From assembly GCA_963834135.1 (NCBI GenBank), contig CAWIAN010000005.1:310001-374000 (forward strand): a DNA stretch of 64,000 nucleotides, in the 5' to 3' direction. The DNA is from Bog-257 sp963834135. GTDB taxonomy: Bacteria > Acidobacteriota > Terriglobia > Terriglobales > Acidobacteriaceae. Below the pieces are notes generated by a model. The model made no database searches. It saw only the letters and a program-made list of their open reading frames with translations, and was not told where the DNA came from. Below are positions 19,300 through 28,749 of the stretch, in pieces (position 1 is the stretch's first letter; every line of letters starts with the position of its first letter). Made by a program: the position numbers and the translations under genes.

Positions 19300-21768
19300 T
19301 CATTCGTTGCGCAACGCTTGCATGGGATCGACCATTGCTGCACGACGGGCCGGGACGTAGTTCGCCAGCAGTGCCACTCCAGCTAACACCAGCGTGAAGA
19401 TCGCAAGCGTTAGAGGATCGTTCGGGTGCACACCGAAGAGCAAACCGGACATCAGCCGAGCTAATGCCAGGGAAGCGACAAATCCGATCACGACCCCGAC
19501 CATCGCGAGGCTCATGCCCTGTCGGACGATCAACTTCAAGACATCGCGACGTTGTGCTCCCAGCGCCATGCGCACTCCGATCTCGCCCGTACGCTGGCTG
19601 ACGAAGTACGCCATCACGCCGTAAATTCCAATCGCCGCCAGCAACAGTGCAGTAGCCGCGAAGAATCCCAGCACTTGCATGGCAAAACGTCTTGCCGCCA
19701 GCGCAGCTGCGATACTGCTGCGGAGCGAACGCACGCCAAAAACCGGCAGATCCGGATCGACGGCTTGAATCTCGCGTCTGATCGCGCCTTCCAGAGCTTC
19801 GGGTGTTGACTCCGTCCGGATATACACCGTCATGGCATTAAGCGGAAGTTGCCGAGCAGGCAGGAAGATGTGCGGCGCGTACGGCGCATCCAAGCCGTCG
19901 CCTCGACTGCGTCCTACCACGCCAACAATTCGCCGCCAGGGCTGCTTTATTCCAAACTGCAGCCTGATCTGTTTCCCCACGGGATCGGCGTTCGGCCAGA
20001 ATCGTTCCGCGGCAGTTTCATCGATCACCACGACAGGCTCGCCCTTCGGGTCGTCGTTGTCTGCCAGCATTCTGCCTCGGACCAACGGAATTCCCAACGC
20101 ATGGAATGTATTCGCGGTGGTCACTCCCAGTTCGGCGGTGGGAGCTTCTCCGGCTGCAACTGTTTGGCCTTGGATATCGAAGCCACTGGCATTTCGTAGC
20201 CCGGCGAAGGGCGTATTGCCTCCACCAATGGCAACCTCACTGACGCCCGGTATCGCACTTAAACGCTGGATGACGCTGGCCAGAAAGACATTCCGTTTTT
20301 CCTGCGTCGGGTACGGATTGTTCTTAGGGTCGTTGGGTACGGGCAGCCAAATCTGTGCAGTCACGATGTGGTCAGAGTTGAAGCCAGGCTGTACTTCAAG
20401 CACCTTCCAGAAGCTTCGCAGCAACAGGCCTGCGCCGATCATCAAGACCAGCGACAAAGCAAACTCGGCGACGATCAATGCACCGAGAAAACGATTCTGC
20501 CGTGAGCCAAGGCCGACTCCACGCGAGCCCTGGTTGAGCTTGTCCATCAGTCGCCGGTCCGACATCTGCACCGCCGGCGCGATTCCGAACAACACTCCCG
20601 TGATCAGCGAAACCACGAACGCAAAAAACAGGGCTCGGCCGTTCAGGACAATCTCCGAAAGCCGAGGAAGGTTGGAGGGAACTAGCGTCAGCAACAAATT
20701 CTTCAGTCCGTAGCTGACAGGAACGGCCAACGCTCCGCCACAGAGCGCGAGCACTACACTCTCCGTCAAGGTCTGCCGGATCAATCTCCAACTACCAGCC
20801 CCTAATGCCTGACGTATCGCGATCTCACGGTAGCGCGTAGATGAGCGGGCGAGCAACAAGCTGGCGATGTTCACGCAAGCGATAAGCAACACCGATGCGA
20901 CGGCCGCCAACAAAAGAATGAGCATTAAGTTCGAATTGCCAACGATTTCCTGTTGAAGCGGAATCAGATGTGGTTTCCACTGGGCTCGCGCGGGATAGTC
21001 TGTGGAATATTGCTTCTCCAGATTAGCGGCGTAGGCGTCGAGTCTGGCTTGCGCCTGCGCGACGCTCAAGCCGTTATTCAGCCGCGCGATGGCGCCAGGT
21101 ATAAATCTCAGCGTGCGCACCGGAGGCTTGGGAAAAGGCGCCGCTGCAAATCCAGCAGCAACCCACACCTCGACATCTTGGCCCAGCGTGCGACCAGGAT
21201 GGCGAAAGTCGGGTGGCATGACGCCGACGATGGTGTAAAGGTCGGTATCGAGGCGAAACGCTGTGCCCAGCACATTGCGATCGCCCCCGAACATTTTGTG
21301 CCACAGGCTATCGCTGATGACGGCGCCTTCGGAGAATCCCTCACGCGAGTCGCCCGCATTGAACACTCGCCCCAACTCCGGCTTCGCGCCCAGCAGAGTG
21401 AAATAATTTGTGCTCACGGCATTGGCTTCGACTCGCTCTGGCTTTTCACGGCCGGTAATATTCGCACTGATCGGCCAGACAGCGGAAATATTCTCGAAGA
21501 CCCCTGAGCTCTTCTGAAAATCTTCGAGTTCGGGCTGCGACATTCCCAGGTCTGTCAGGTTAGCGCCGGGCATATCGACCTTGACCGCGACCAGTTGCGA
21601 CGGTTGCCGATAGGGCAGCGGTCTTAGCAACACCGCATCGACCACTGAGAACAGCGCGGTATTGGCTCCAATGCCCAAGGCAAGGGTCAGCACGATCACG
21701 GCTGTAAACCCCGGACTCCGGCCAAGCATACGGATTCCATACCGAACGTCTTGTAACAGCGTCGCCAT
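19300..21768 (-). CDS. ABC-type permease of the acidobacterial duplicated orphan permease family (MacB/FtsX-like)
   Basis: 822 residues. The start M-A-T-L-L-Q-D-V-R-Y-G-I-R-M-L-G-R-S-P-G is the standard opening of this family, followed by T-L-A-L-G-I-G-A-N-T-A. A MacB periplasmic core comes next, then an FtsX block with three helices (about 275-420), then a second periplasmic core and FtsX block ending G-V-A-L-L-A-N-Y-V-P-A-R-R-A-A-M-V-D-P. FtsX-type permeases work with an ATPase to couple ATP hydrolysis to periplasmic events such as efflux or lipoprotein transfer. As usual for this family, no ATPase gene is adjacent, so the partner is unknown. Confidence 0.9.
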   Translation of the reverse strand: MATLLQDVRYGIRMLGRSPGFTAVIVLTLALGIGANTALFSVVDAVLLRPLPYRQPSQLVAVKVDMPGANLTDLGMSQPELEDFQKSSGVFENISAVWPISANITGREKPERVEANAVSTNYFTLLGAKPELGRVFNAGDSREGFSEGAVISDSLWHKMFGGDRNVLGTAFRLDTDLYTIVGVMPPDFRHPGRTLGQDVEVWVAAGFAAAPFPKPPVRTLRFIPGAIARLNNGLSVAQAQARLDAYAANLEKQYSTDYPARAQWKPHLIPLQQEIVGNSNLMLILLLAAVASVLLIACVNIASLLLARSSTRYREIAIRQALGAGSWRLIRQTLTESVVLALCGGALAVPVSYGLKNLLLTLVPSNLPRLSEIVLNGRALFFAFVVSLITGVLFGIAPAVQMSDRRLMDKLNQGSRGVGLGSRQNRFLGALIVAEFALSLVLMIGAGLLLRSFWKVLEVQPGFNSDHIVTAQIWLPVPNDPKNNPYPTQEKRNVFLASVIQRLSAIPGVSEVAIGGGNTPFAGLRNASGFDIQGQTVAAGEAPTAELGVTTANTFHALGIPLVRGRMLADNDDPKGEPVVVIDETAAERFWPNADPVGKQIRLQFGIKQPWRRIVGVVGRSRGDGLDAPYAPHIFLPARQLPLNAMTVYIRTESTPEALEGAIRREIQAVDPDLPVFGVRSLRSSIAAALAARRFAMQVLGFFAATALLLAAIGIYGVMAYFVSQRTGEIGVRMALGAQRRDVLKLIVRQGMSLAMVGVVIGFVASLALARLMSGLLFGVHPNDPLTLAIFTLVLAGVALLANYVPARRAAMVDPMQALRNE

Positions 21769-22405
21769 CCCTCACCTCACCATGCGCTCGCGCAGCCCCC
21801 CGAAATTGCTCTTCCGAATTTCAATGTCAACCCCCGTCCTGTCGCCGGAGACTTAGTAAAGACGCATGCAAATCCTCTGCCAGCCTGGCGTTGAGCCAAG
21901 TCGCTGGTTTGGAGGGTTCTAGGTGATTGAAAAAGGGTTGGGGATAAATCCGATGTCCATCTGCCGCGGAATAATGTTCACGAACGGACGAAGTGCTGGG
22001 GCTACACGCGAACTCCCTGATGAGGAGGTGTAGACCGTTTGATTTCGAACCATCACTTCACGAGAGCGGCGCCACCGATCTTGTTGAGTTCAGCAGAGAA
22101 GTTTTCTCGATGTACGCAACGCGAATCGCCGCCCTGGTCAAAATCTGATGTAGCGTAGGCGATGAGTTGGATTATTTATTGTGTTTTCTCAGATACAACG
22201 GCGCGCGCGGGTGTATAACGCTAGTCACAGTAACCGGGGTATAAATCTGAGCTCCGTAATCGTCCGGTGCCTGGCGTTTCGTATCAGGTGTCGCTGAGTT
22301 TTCCAGCAAAATCAGCCTGCGCAGGATTATATCTCTCCACCATCTTGAATCAAGTAATGTAGTCGGTCTTGAGTTGACTCAACCACGAAAGAAGGGATGG
22401 TTCCT
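21769..22405. other. Long intergenic region, no gene seen
   Basis: About 640 bp, more AT-rich than its neighbours. No open frame with a believable start, no tRNA and no recognised riboswitch was found. The short palindrome GTTGA-C-TCAAC lies about 25 bp before the next gene and could be an operator or simple chance. Confidence 0.4.
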
Positions 22406-22663
22406 ATGAACGAATTAGTGCAGCTGATACAACAAAAAACCGGCCTGTCGCAGGACATGGCAGAAAAAGTTGTGGATACCGTCACTGGATACCTGAAGAC
22501 AAAACTGCCGGAGCCGATGGCTTCAGGTCTGGAGAGTTTGCTTGGCGGAGGCGCAGGCTCGGACGCAGCGGGTAGCGCCACGGACGACGGCGGTGGAATG
22601 ATGGACAAGGCCAAGTCAATGGTGGCGGGTCTCGGCGGAATTCTTGGGAATAAAGACGCCTAG
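22406..22663 (+). CDS. Small acidic helical protein, DUF2267-like N-terminus
   Basis: 85 residues from ATG 22406, which has AGAAGG about 10 nt upstream; an ATG at 22397 is also in frame but touches the ribosome-binding site. The first ~45 residues (L-V-Q-L-I-Q-Q-K-T-G-L-S-Q-D-M-A-E-K-V-V-D-T-V) form two amphipathic helices, as in small conserved proteins loosely related to DUF2267. A Gly/Ala/Asp-rich linker and a short hydrophobic tail follow. Function is unknown. Confidence 0.65.
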   Translation: MNELVQLIQQKTGLSQDMAEKVVDTVTGYLKTKLPEPMASGLESLLGGGAGSDAAGSATDDGGGMMDKAKSMVAGLGGILGNKDA

Positions 22664-22837
22664 GACTTAAAGGCATAGGCGAGGTTCGCGTTGCCAAGAC
22701 CAGCCAGGATCAAGAAGCAGGCGAGGTTTCGCATACTCGGTGCTCCGTGGCTCAGGGAGAGGTGTGCTGCGCTTACCGCCGCCGCAGAATCTGCAGGGTC
22801 ACTGCAGCAATTGGGGCGAATGGGCTATAAGTAAGGC

Positions 22838-23641
22838 GTGAGTTCGAATCCTTCCACGACAATCAAGACCGCCTTAATCACTGGCGCATCCAGCGGCATC
22901 GGACTGGAGTTGACGCGCCTGTTCGCCGCCGACGGTTATCGCCTGGTTCTGGTCGCGCGCAATCGCGCGGCACTTCAGCAGATTGGCGAGCAGCTTCAAT
23001 CACAGAATGGAATTGCGGTCCGGATCTCGCCGAAAGATCTGGCGCACCCGGCGTCTCCTGCGGAGCTCTATCAGGAACTCCAGGAGGCGGGAATTGCCGT
23101 AGACGTGCTGGTGAATAACGCAGGCTTCGGCGGAAGCGGACCGTTTGTCGAGACAGACTGGCATCACGAAGCGGAGATGATCCAAGTCAACATCGTCGCT
23201 CTGACCCAGCTGACGAAGCTTTTTCTACCACAGATCGTCGAGCGCAAGGGAAAGGTCATGAATGTGGGCAGTGTCGCGGCGTTTCTGCCGGGACCGTACA
23301 CCGCGATTTACTACGCTAGCAAAGCGTACGTATTGCACTTCAGCGAGGCGATCGCAGAGGAGTTGAGCGGTGCCGGCGTGACCGTGACCTGTCTATCGCC
23401 CGGCCCGGTGGAAACTGGCTTTCAGAAGCGCGCCCACACGGGCGGCAGCAGCCGGGGCAATGCTCCTCTTTATATGGACGTCCAAGAGGTCGCTCGGGCG
23501 GGATACGACGGGATGAAGGCCGGTAAGCGCATCGTAATTCCAGGATGGAAGAATCATCTGCTGACCGAAGCGCTGCGGCTGGTTCCGCGCAACACCGTCA
23601 CGAAGACGGTGGGGCGCATGTACAAGAGCAAGAAAGCCTGA
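22838..23641 (+). CDS. Short-chain dehydrogenase/reductase (classical, DltE/YqjQ-like)
   Basis: 267 residues from GTG 22838. The cofactor motif is T-G-A-S-S-G-I-G and the structural N-N-A-G-F-G-G-S-G is present. The catalytic set is complete: Ser in G-S-V-A-A-F, then Y-Y-A-S-K (Y-x-x-x-K), then S-P-G-P-V-E-T. The set of features fits the group of NAD(P)H-dependent ketone reductases annotated as acetoin/diacetyl or 'DltE-like' reductases, but the substrate cannot be fixed. The C-terminus is basic (M-Y-K-S-K-K-A). It converges on dhaM. Confidence 0.88.
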   Translation: MSSNPSTTIKTALITGASSGIGLELTRLFAADGYRLVLVARNRAALQQIGEQLQSQNGIAVRISPKDLAHPASPAELYQELQEAGIAVDVLVNNAGFGGSGPFVETDWHHEAEMIQVNIVALTQLTKLFLPQIVERKGKVMNVGSVAAFLPGPYTAIYYASKAYVLHFSEAIAEELSGAGVTVTCLSPGPVETGFQKRAHTGGSSRGNAPLYMDVQEVARAGYDGMKAGKRIVIPGWKNHLLTEALRLVPRNTVTKTVGRMYKSKKA

Positions 23642-23695
23642 TCGCGTCGGAATGCTGGAATCAATTGAGCCTTCGCGGGCGGGACAGAGCGCGAT

Positions 23696-26182
23696 TTATT
23701 TCGAGGCGCTTGCGGTACTGAGATGCTCCGCGACCAAGCTGCGAACTTCCCTAGCGTCATGCAGGAGCAGCGAGTGTGCAGCCATCTCGCGTAGGCGCGC
23801 CATGTGTAACTCCCGGAATAATGCTTTGGTCTCGGCAGCCTGATTCGGACGTACGCTCAGACTGCGTATACCGAGGCCGGCAAAGATCGCCGCGGCCGAC
23901 GGATCGGAAGCTGCGTCGCCACAGACTGAGACATGCCGGTGCTGTGTCGCGGCTCCCTCCAGTACAGATTTCATCAGGCGCAAAACGGCGGGGTGCAAAG
24001 CATCTTGGAGATCCGCAACATTCGCATTCCCGCGCTCGGCGGCCATGGTGTACTGCGTAAGGTCATTGGTCCCGATGCTGAAGAAGTCGAGCTGCTCCCC
24101 GAGTTGCTCGGCAAGAAGGGCCGCCGACGGCACCTCGATCATCACCCCGCGCTTGATCGGCCACGCATGCGGAGTACTACTGGTTTGAAGTTGACGGTGC
24201 GCTTCGTCCAGCAGATCCAAGGCCTGCCGCGCCTCCTGCAGGATCGAGATCATGGGGAACATGATCCAGATTTCGTGGCCGATGCCGGCGCGAAGGATTG
24301 CGCGCAGGTGAGGAAGAAAGACTTCCGGCGAGTGCAGCGATAACCGAATACCACGGACACCCAGATAAGGATTGTGCTCTTGCGGTTGCGGCAGGAACGG
24401 CAGCGGTTTATCTGCGCCCACGTCGAGAGTGCGAACGATGATCGGCCCGGACATCGGCTCGTAGATTTCGCGCAACGCCTTGACCTGGTCGTCTTCGGTG
24501 GGCGCATCTTTGCGCGAGAGGAAGAGGAATTCTGTCCGCAGCAGGCCTACTCCTTCGGCACCGTTTTCCGCGGCGATTCGGGAGTCGCGCGCGTTGCCGA
24601 CGTTGGCGAGGATTTCAACACGAACGCCGTCGATGGTGATGCTGGGTTCCGTGCGTGCCTTCTCGGCTTGGCTCCTGCGCTCTTGTTGCGCCTGACGAAT
24701 GCTCTCCAGCCTGGTCGTAGTCGCTGCATCGGGGTCGACCCAGAATTCTCCGGTTGAACCGTTCATGGCGACAGCCTCGCCTGCGTCGGCTGCTGTTATT
24801 CCAATGGCACCGACCACCATCGGAATTCCGAGCGTCCGCATCAGAATCGCGGCGTGCGACGTGGCACTGCCCTTGGCAGTGATCACGCCCAAAACATGCT
24901 TGGGATCGCAGACCGACGCTTCACTGGGGAGCAGTTCGTCGGTGAAGAGAATCGCGGGCGTCTCAGGACAGATCGGCGGATGGGAGTCAATGCCTTTCAT
25001 CTGGCGAAGTACGCGTTGTGCGATATCGCGAATGTCAGCGGCGCGTTCCCGCAGGTAGGCGTCGTCCATCGCCTCATACTCGGCAGCAAGCTCGCGAGTG
25101 ACGTTGGCCCAGGCGCGCGCTGCCGTCAGCTTGTCATTCCGTAGCGCGGAGTGGAGATTCTTCATGACTGCCGGATCGGAGAGTATGAGCGCTTGCGCTT
25201 CGAGTATCGCGTTGGCGCCCGATTGACTGTTCGCGCTCTGCAATTGTTCGCGCACGGCGTTCATCGCGTTAGTGAGATTGGCGGACTCGGTAGCTGCGTC
25301 GCCCGCCGGAACATCATCGATGACGACCTCGGCAGCTTGCAGAGCGATGAGCGGACCAATGGCGATGCCATCCGAACCCGGGAAGCCGCGAGTGCCCGTA
25401 GGCGGTGCAATCGTCGTCGATTTCGGAAGCGGCTCACCTTCGATTTTCTCGCCGAAGCCGGCGGAGGCCAGATCACGAATAGCTTGAAGCGCCGCCTGGC
25501 AATCACCGCCGCGGCAAACGACTTTGATGCGATCGCCCTTACGAATATTGAGAAGCGAAAGACTGGTTAGGCTCCGGGCAGAAGAGGGGCCGCGCCCGGC
25601 GGTGAGATTGGCGACTTCGATTGCGGAAGTAAAGCGGCCGGCAGTCTGCACGAACGCAGCTGCCGGACGAGCATGGAGCCCGTGCTGATTTTGAATTTCG
25701 AGCACGAGTTCCGCAGTCTCGTCCGGCGCTCCTGTCAGGAACTGCGTCGCCGCAGGGGGGAGGTCTGCGGCATCTTCAACACCCAATTGCTGTCGCTTGG
25801 CAGCCAGACCGAGTTCCGCTTCCTGAGCAACTTCCTCGAGCGTCCCGCCCGCCTGGGCCCGAACTGCAGCTGCGACAGCGCCTTCGATCAGCGGTGCAGG
25901 GCATAGGAGAATGGGAAACTTCGCGGAATCGAAAAGCTCGAGCGCGGTTTCGGCACTGAGGACGGCGCTTCCAAGATCCATCAGGACCAGCACGCCTTCG
26001 GGGCAGCTGAGTTCCTGTAGCACCTCGGAGATGTGAACCGCGTCAGTTCCCAGTTCGTCGTGATTCTCGCCGACGCCGGCAGCGGCCGCGATGGGGAAGC
26101 CGGGAGCCGTCATTTGCAGCACTAGCTCCTGTACGGCTTCGGCCAACTTCTTGCTATGTGAGACCAGGACCAAGCCGACCAT
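23696..26182 (-). CDS. dhaM: DhaM phosphotransfer protein fused to HPr and full-length PTS Enzyme I
   Basis: 828 residues in three parts. Residues 1-130 are the EIIA-Man-like DhaM domain with phospho-acceptor His9 (L-V-S-H-S). Residues about 157-245 are HPr with active His170 (H-G-L-H-A-R-P). From about 265 to the end is Enzyme I with active His443 in G-S-A-T-S-H-A-A-I-L and the PEP-binding half (L-R-T-E-F-L-F-L, G-T-N-D-L-T-Q-Y, V-C-G-D-A-A). It passes phosphate from PEP to ADP bound on DhaL. E. coli DhaM carries only a shortened EI and needs PtsI/PtsH; here the fused chain should be self-sufficient. It is the last gene of the glp-dha operon. Confidence 0.95.
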   Translation of the reverse strand: MVGLVLVSHSKKLAEAVQELVLQMTAPGFPIAAAAGVGENHDELGTDAVHISEVLQELSCPEGVLVLMDLGSAVLSAETALELFDSAKFPILLCPAPLIEGAVAAAVRAQAGGTLEEVAQEAELGLAAKRQQLGVEDAADLPPAATQFLTGAPDETAELVLEIQNQHGLHARPAAAFVQTAGRFTSAIEVANLTAGRGPSSARSLTSLSLLNIRKGDRIKVVCRGGDCQAALQAIRDLASAGFGEKIEGEPLPKSTTIAPPTGTRGFPGSDGIAIGPLIALQAAEVVIDDVPAGDAATESANLTNAMNAVREQLQSANSQSGANAILEAQALILSDPAVMKNLHSALRNDKLTAARAWANVTRELAAEYEAMDDAYLRERAADIRDIAQRVLRQMKGIDSHPPICPETPAILFTDELLPSEASVCDPKHVLGVITAKGSATSHAAILMRTLGIPMVVGAIGITAADAGEAVAMNGSTGEFWVDPDAATTTRLESIRQAQQERRSQAEKARTEPSITIDGVRVEILANVGNARDSRIAAENGAEGVGLLRTEFLFLSRKDAPTEDDQVKALREIYEPMSGPIIVRTLDVGADKPLPFLPQPQEHNPYLGVRGIRLSLHSPEVFLPHLRAILRAGIGHEIWIMFPMISILQEARQALDLLDEAHRQLQTSSTPHAWPIKRGVMIEVPSAALLAEQLGEQLDFFSIGTNDLTQYTMAAERGNANVADLQDALHPAVLRLMKSVLEGAATQHRHVSVCGDAASDPSAAAIFAGLGIRSLSVRPNQAAETKALFRELHMARLREMAAHSLLLHDAREVRSLVAEHLSTASASK

Positions 26183-26197
26183 CGCGCGTTTACGCTC

Positions 26198-26836
26198 CTA
26201 TGCGCTACCTTTGCACGCAGACGCCAGCGCCTGCAACAACAGCCAACTGGAGGTTGCGCCGGGATCCTGATGGCCAATGCTGCGCTCGCCCAGATAACTT
26301 GCTCGGCCCTTTCGCGCCTGGAGCGGAATAGTCGCCTCAGCCGACTTGTGGGCCTGCTCGACGGCGGCCTGTATTGCTTTGGCCAGATCGCCATCGGGCG
26401 ACGCGCGATATGCTTCCAAGGCCGGAGACAGGGCGTCGACCATGGTCTTATCTCCCAACTGTGCCTTGCCCCGTTTTTGGATGTCGGCTAGACCTTCGCT
26501 TAGTACCTGGCCTAATTCGTCTTTGCTGAGTCTCTCTTTACCGGCCGACGCTTTGCTTAGAGCCAGGAAAAAGCCACCGTACAGCGGGCCGGCGGCTCCG
26601 CCCACAGAGGAGAGCAGGGTCATGCCCACGAGCTTGAACAATCCTGATAAGTCCGTAATGGGTCCGGCGGCTTCCAGCTTTTTCTCGATGGCCTTGAACC
26701 CGCGCATCATGTTCTCGCCGTGGTCTCCATCGCCGATGTCGGAGTCGAGTTGGGAAAGCATGGTGGCATTTTCGGAAATAAGAAGCGCGGCCGCTTTGAT
26801 CCACGACCGCGCATTTTCAGCATTCAAATATTCCAT
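26198..26836 (-). CDS. dhaL: Dihydroxyacetone kinase subunit DhaL (ADP-binding)
   Basis: 212 residues from ATG 26836, close to the E. coli length (210); earlier in-frame starts would run into dhaK. The metal/ADP site D-I-G-D-G-D-H-G is present, as are G-G-A-A-G-P-L-Y-G and the helical-barrel core G-D-K-T-M-V-D-A-L. DhaL holds ADP that is re-phosphorylated by DhaM and passes phosphate to dihydroxyacetone held by DhaK. It starts 17 bp after dhaK ends, and dhaM starts 15 bp after it: a tight operon. Confidence 0.95.
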   Translation of the reverse strand: MEYLNAENARSWIKAAALLISENATMLSQLDSDIGDGDHGENMMRGFKAIEKKLEAAGPITDLSGLFKLVGMTLLSSVGGAAGPLYGGFFLALSKASAGKERLSKDELGQVLSEGLADIQKRGKAQLGDKTMVDALSPALEAYRASPDGDLAKAIQAAVEQAHKSAEATIPLQARKGRASYLGERSIGHQDPGATSSWLLLQALASACKGSA

Positions 26837-26853
26837 GACTTTGTCTAATGGTT

Positions 26854-27879
26854 TCAGCCCCAGCGTAATGCCGGAGTGTCGACGGGAGCGTCCCACAGCT
26901 TACAGAGTTGATCGTTCATCCGGAGCAACGTGATTGACGTTCCAGCCATTTCCAGGCTGGTGATGTAGGAGCCTACCAGGTTGCGAACCACTTTCAGCCC
27001 CTTTTGCTTAGCAATCTGCGCTGCTTTCCGATAAATGATGTAGAGCTCGATGAGCGGCGTGCCGCCCATGCCATTCACGAAGAGTAGAACATCTTCACCG
27101 TTCTTGAAAGGCAGGTCGGTGACGATGGGTTCCATCAGCATTTCGGTGATTTCGTCCGCTGAGGCAAACTTCACGCGCCGGCGTCCGGGCTCCCCGTGAA
27201 TGCCAATGCCAAGCTCGATTTCGTCATCGGGCAGTTCGAAGGAAGGCTTACCAGCGTGAGGCACGGTGCAGGGCGTCAAGGCCATACCCATGCTTCTGCC
27301 GGTATTCCGAATCTGGTCGCCGAGAGTCTTGATTTGAGCGAGGTTCAAGTGCTGCTCGGCCGCCGCTCCCAGAAGCTTCTCCATGAGAACGGTTAAGCCT
27401 ACGCCGCGGCGGCCGGCCGTCCAAAGACTGTTCTCAACGGCGACATCGTCGTCGGTCAAAACACTCTGTATATCGATGCCGTCGGACTTCAACATATCGG
27501 CGGCGAGATCGAAGTTCATGATATCGCCGGTGTAATTCTTGACGATATGCAGGATTCCAGCGCCGCCATTCACAGCTTTGCTGGCTTCATACATCTGGTC
27601 CGGCGTGGGGCTGGTGAAGACTGCGCCCGGGCAGGCCGCGTCCAACATGCCTTTGCCGACGAAGCCGCCGTGCATGGGCTCGTGGCCGCTGCCGCCGCCT
27701 GAAACCAAGCCTACCTTGCCCTTTACCGGAGCATCTTTGCGTACCACAAATGAAGGGTCGTAATTAATGCGGAGACGATCGCTGTGTGCCGCCTCCATTC
27801 CCTCGAGCGCCTCGCGCACGACCTCCTGAGGGGAGTTGATGAGCTTCTTCACGACACCAGTATGAACTAGCTCTGGCAC
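26854..27879 (-). CDS. dhaK: Dihydroxyacetone kinase subunit DhaK (substrate-binding)
   Basis: 341 residues; ATG 27879 after a strong AGAAGGAGG. The G-G-G-S-G-H-E-P motif of the Dak1 domain is at about residues 51-58. The active-site histidine that binds dihydroxyacetone covalently is in G-I-G-I-H-G-E-P-G. With DhaL and DhaM it forms the PEP-dependent dihydroxyacetone kinase giving dihydroxyacetone phosphate for glycolysis. It follows glpF after about 120 bp, with a hairpin in the gap. Confidence 0.96.
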   Translation of the reverse strand: MPELVHTGVVKKLINSPQEVVREALEGMEAAHSDRLRINYDPSFVVRKDAPVKGKVGLVSGGGSGHEPMHGGFVGKGMLDAACPGAVFTSPTPDQMYEASKAVNGGAGILHIVKNYTGDIMNFDLAADMLKSDGIDIQSVLTDDDVAVENSLWTAGRRGVGLTVLMEKLLGAAAEQHLNLAQIKTLGDQIRNTGRSMGMALTPCTVPHAGKPSFELPDDEIELGIGIHGEPGRRRVKFASADEITEMLMEPIVTDLPFKNGEDVLLFVNGMGGTPLIELYIIYRKAAQIAKQKGLKVVRNLVGSYITSLEMAGTSITLLRMNDQLCKLWDAPVDTPALRWG

Positions 27880-27934
27880 TGGCTTACCTCCTTCTGCTTA
27901 TGCAGATTATTAACTTGGAGCTTGTGCTTCAGCG

Positions 27935-27964
27935 GCTGGCGTCACTCTGAAGAGCAACGCCAGC
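27935..27964 (-). repeat. Hairpin between glpF and dhaK
   Basis: GCTGGCGT (27935-27942) pairs with ACGCCAGC (27957-27964), with CTC/GAG able to extend inside the loop. No U-run follows on the minus strand, so it is more likely an mRNA-processing or stability element separating the glp and dha halves of the transcript than a terminator (inference). Confidence 0.45.
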
Positions 27965-28001
27965 GCGGAGGAAGGGTCCCACTGGTTACCCAATGTGAAC
28001 C

Positions 28002-28730
28002 TCAGTACTTGATGAGGTGAATGCTGGCGGCGGCGATGGCGCCACCGACAAACGGCCCAATGATGGGAACCAGGGCATAACCCCAGTCCGACTGACCTTT
28101 ACCAGCGATCGGCAGAACGGCATGAGCCACGCGGGGACCGAAGTCACGAGCAGGGTTCATGGCATATCCGGTCGGACCGCCGAGGCAAAGACCAAGCACC
28201 CAAACCAGCATGCCCCACAGGTAAGGAGCGAAGCCAGGAGGCAGCCCGGTCGGAGAAACGGCCGAAGCACCGAATGCGAAGCCCACGCAGATCAGCGTGG
28301 TGGTCGCGATGATTTCGGTCATCAGGTTTTCAGGAATGTTGCGGATGGCGGGGCCAGTGCAGAAGATTCCCAGTTTTGCGCCTTGGTCCTCGGTGACGGC
28401 CCAGTGTGGCAGGTAAACCAGCCAGGTCAGGGTCGCGCCAACAAAAGCGCCGGCAAACTGCGCAGCCCAGAAGGGGAGAACCATTCCCCACTTGCCAGTG
28501 AGAAGGGCCACAGCCAGCGTGACTGCGGGGTTGATGTGTGCGGCGGAACTTCCGCATGCGATCGCCGTGAAAATACCGGCCATCACAGCCAGGCCCCACC
28601 CGGTGGTGATAACGATCCAGCCCGAACCCTCACCTTTCGACTTCTTGAGGAGGACGTTGGCTACGACGCCGTCGCCCAGCAGGATCAGTACCATGGTCCC
28701 CATAAATTCGCCAAATATTGGACTATGCAT
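28002..28730 (-). CDS. glpF: Glycerol uptake facilitator (aquaglyceroporin)
   Basis: 242 residues, six membrane helices and two half-helices carrying the NPA boxes: S-A-A-H-I-N-P-A-V-T (first) and G-Y-A-M-N-P-A-R-D (second). The Asp after the second NPA-R is the mark of glycerol-conducting members rather than pure water channels. It sits in the inner membrane and lets glycerol diffuse in. Start ATG 28730 has AAGGAG about 9 nt upstream; only ~19 bp separate it from the glpK stop. Confidence 0.95.
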   Translation of the reverse strand: MHSPIFGEFMGTMVLILLGDGVVANVLLKKSKGEGSGWIVITTGWGLAVMAGIFTAIACGSSAAHINPAVTLAVALLTGKWGMVLPFWAAQFAGAFVGATLTWLVYLPHWAVTEDQGAKLGIFCTGPAIRNIPENLMTEIIATTTLICVGFAFGASAVSPTGLPPGFAPYLWGMLVWVLGLCLGGPTGYAMNPARDFGPRVAHAVLPIAGKGQSDWGYALVPIIGPFVGGAIAAASIHLIKY

Positions 28731-28749
28731 AACTTCAATCTCCTTGCCG

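Noticed and set aside
22838..22860. tRNA T-arm-like text (GAGTTCGAATCCTT), possible tRNA remnant or att site
   Set aside because: No acceptor, D or anticodon arms can be built around it, and it is the coding start of the short-chain dehydrogenase.
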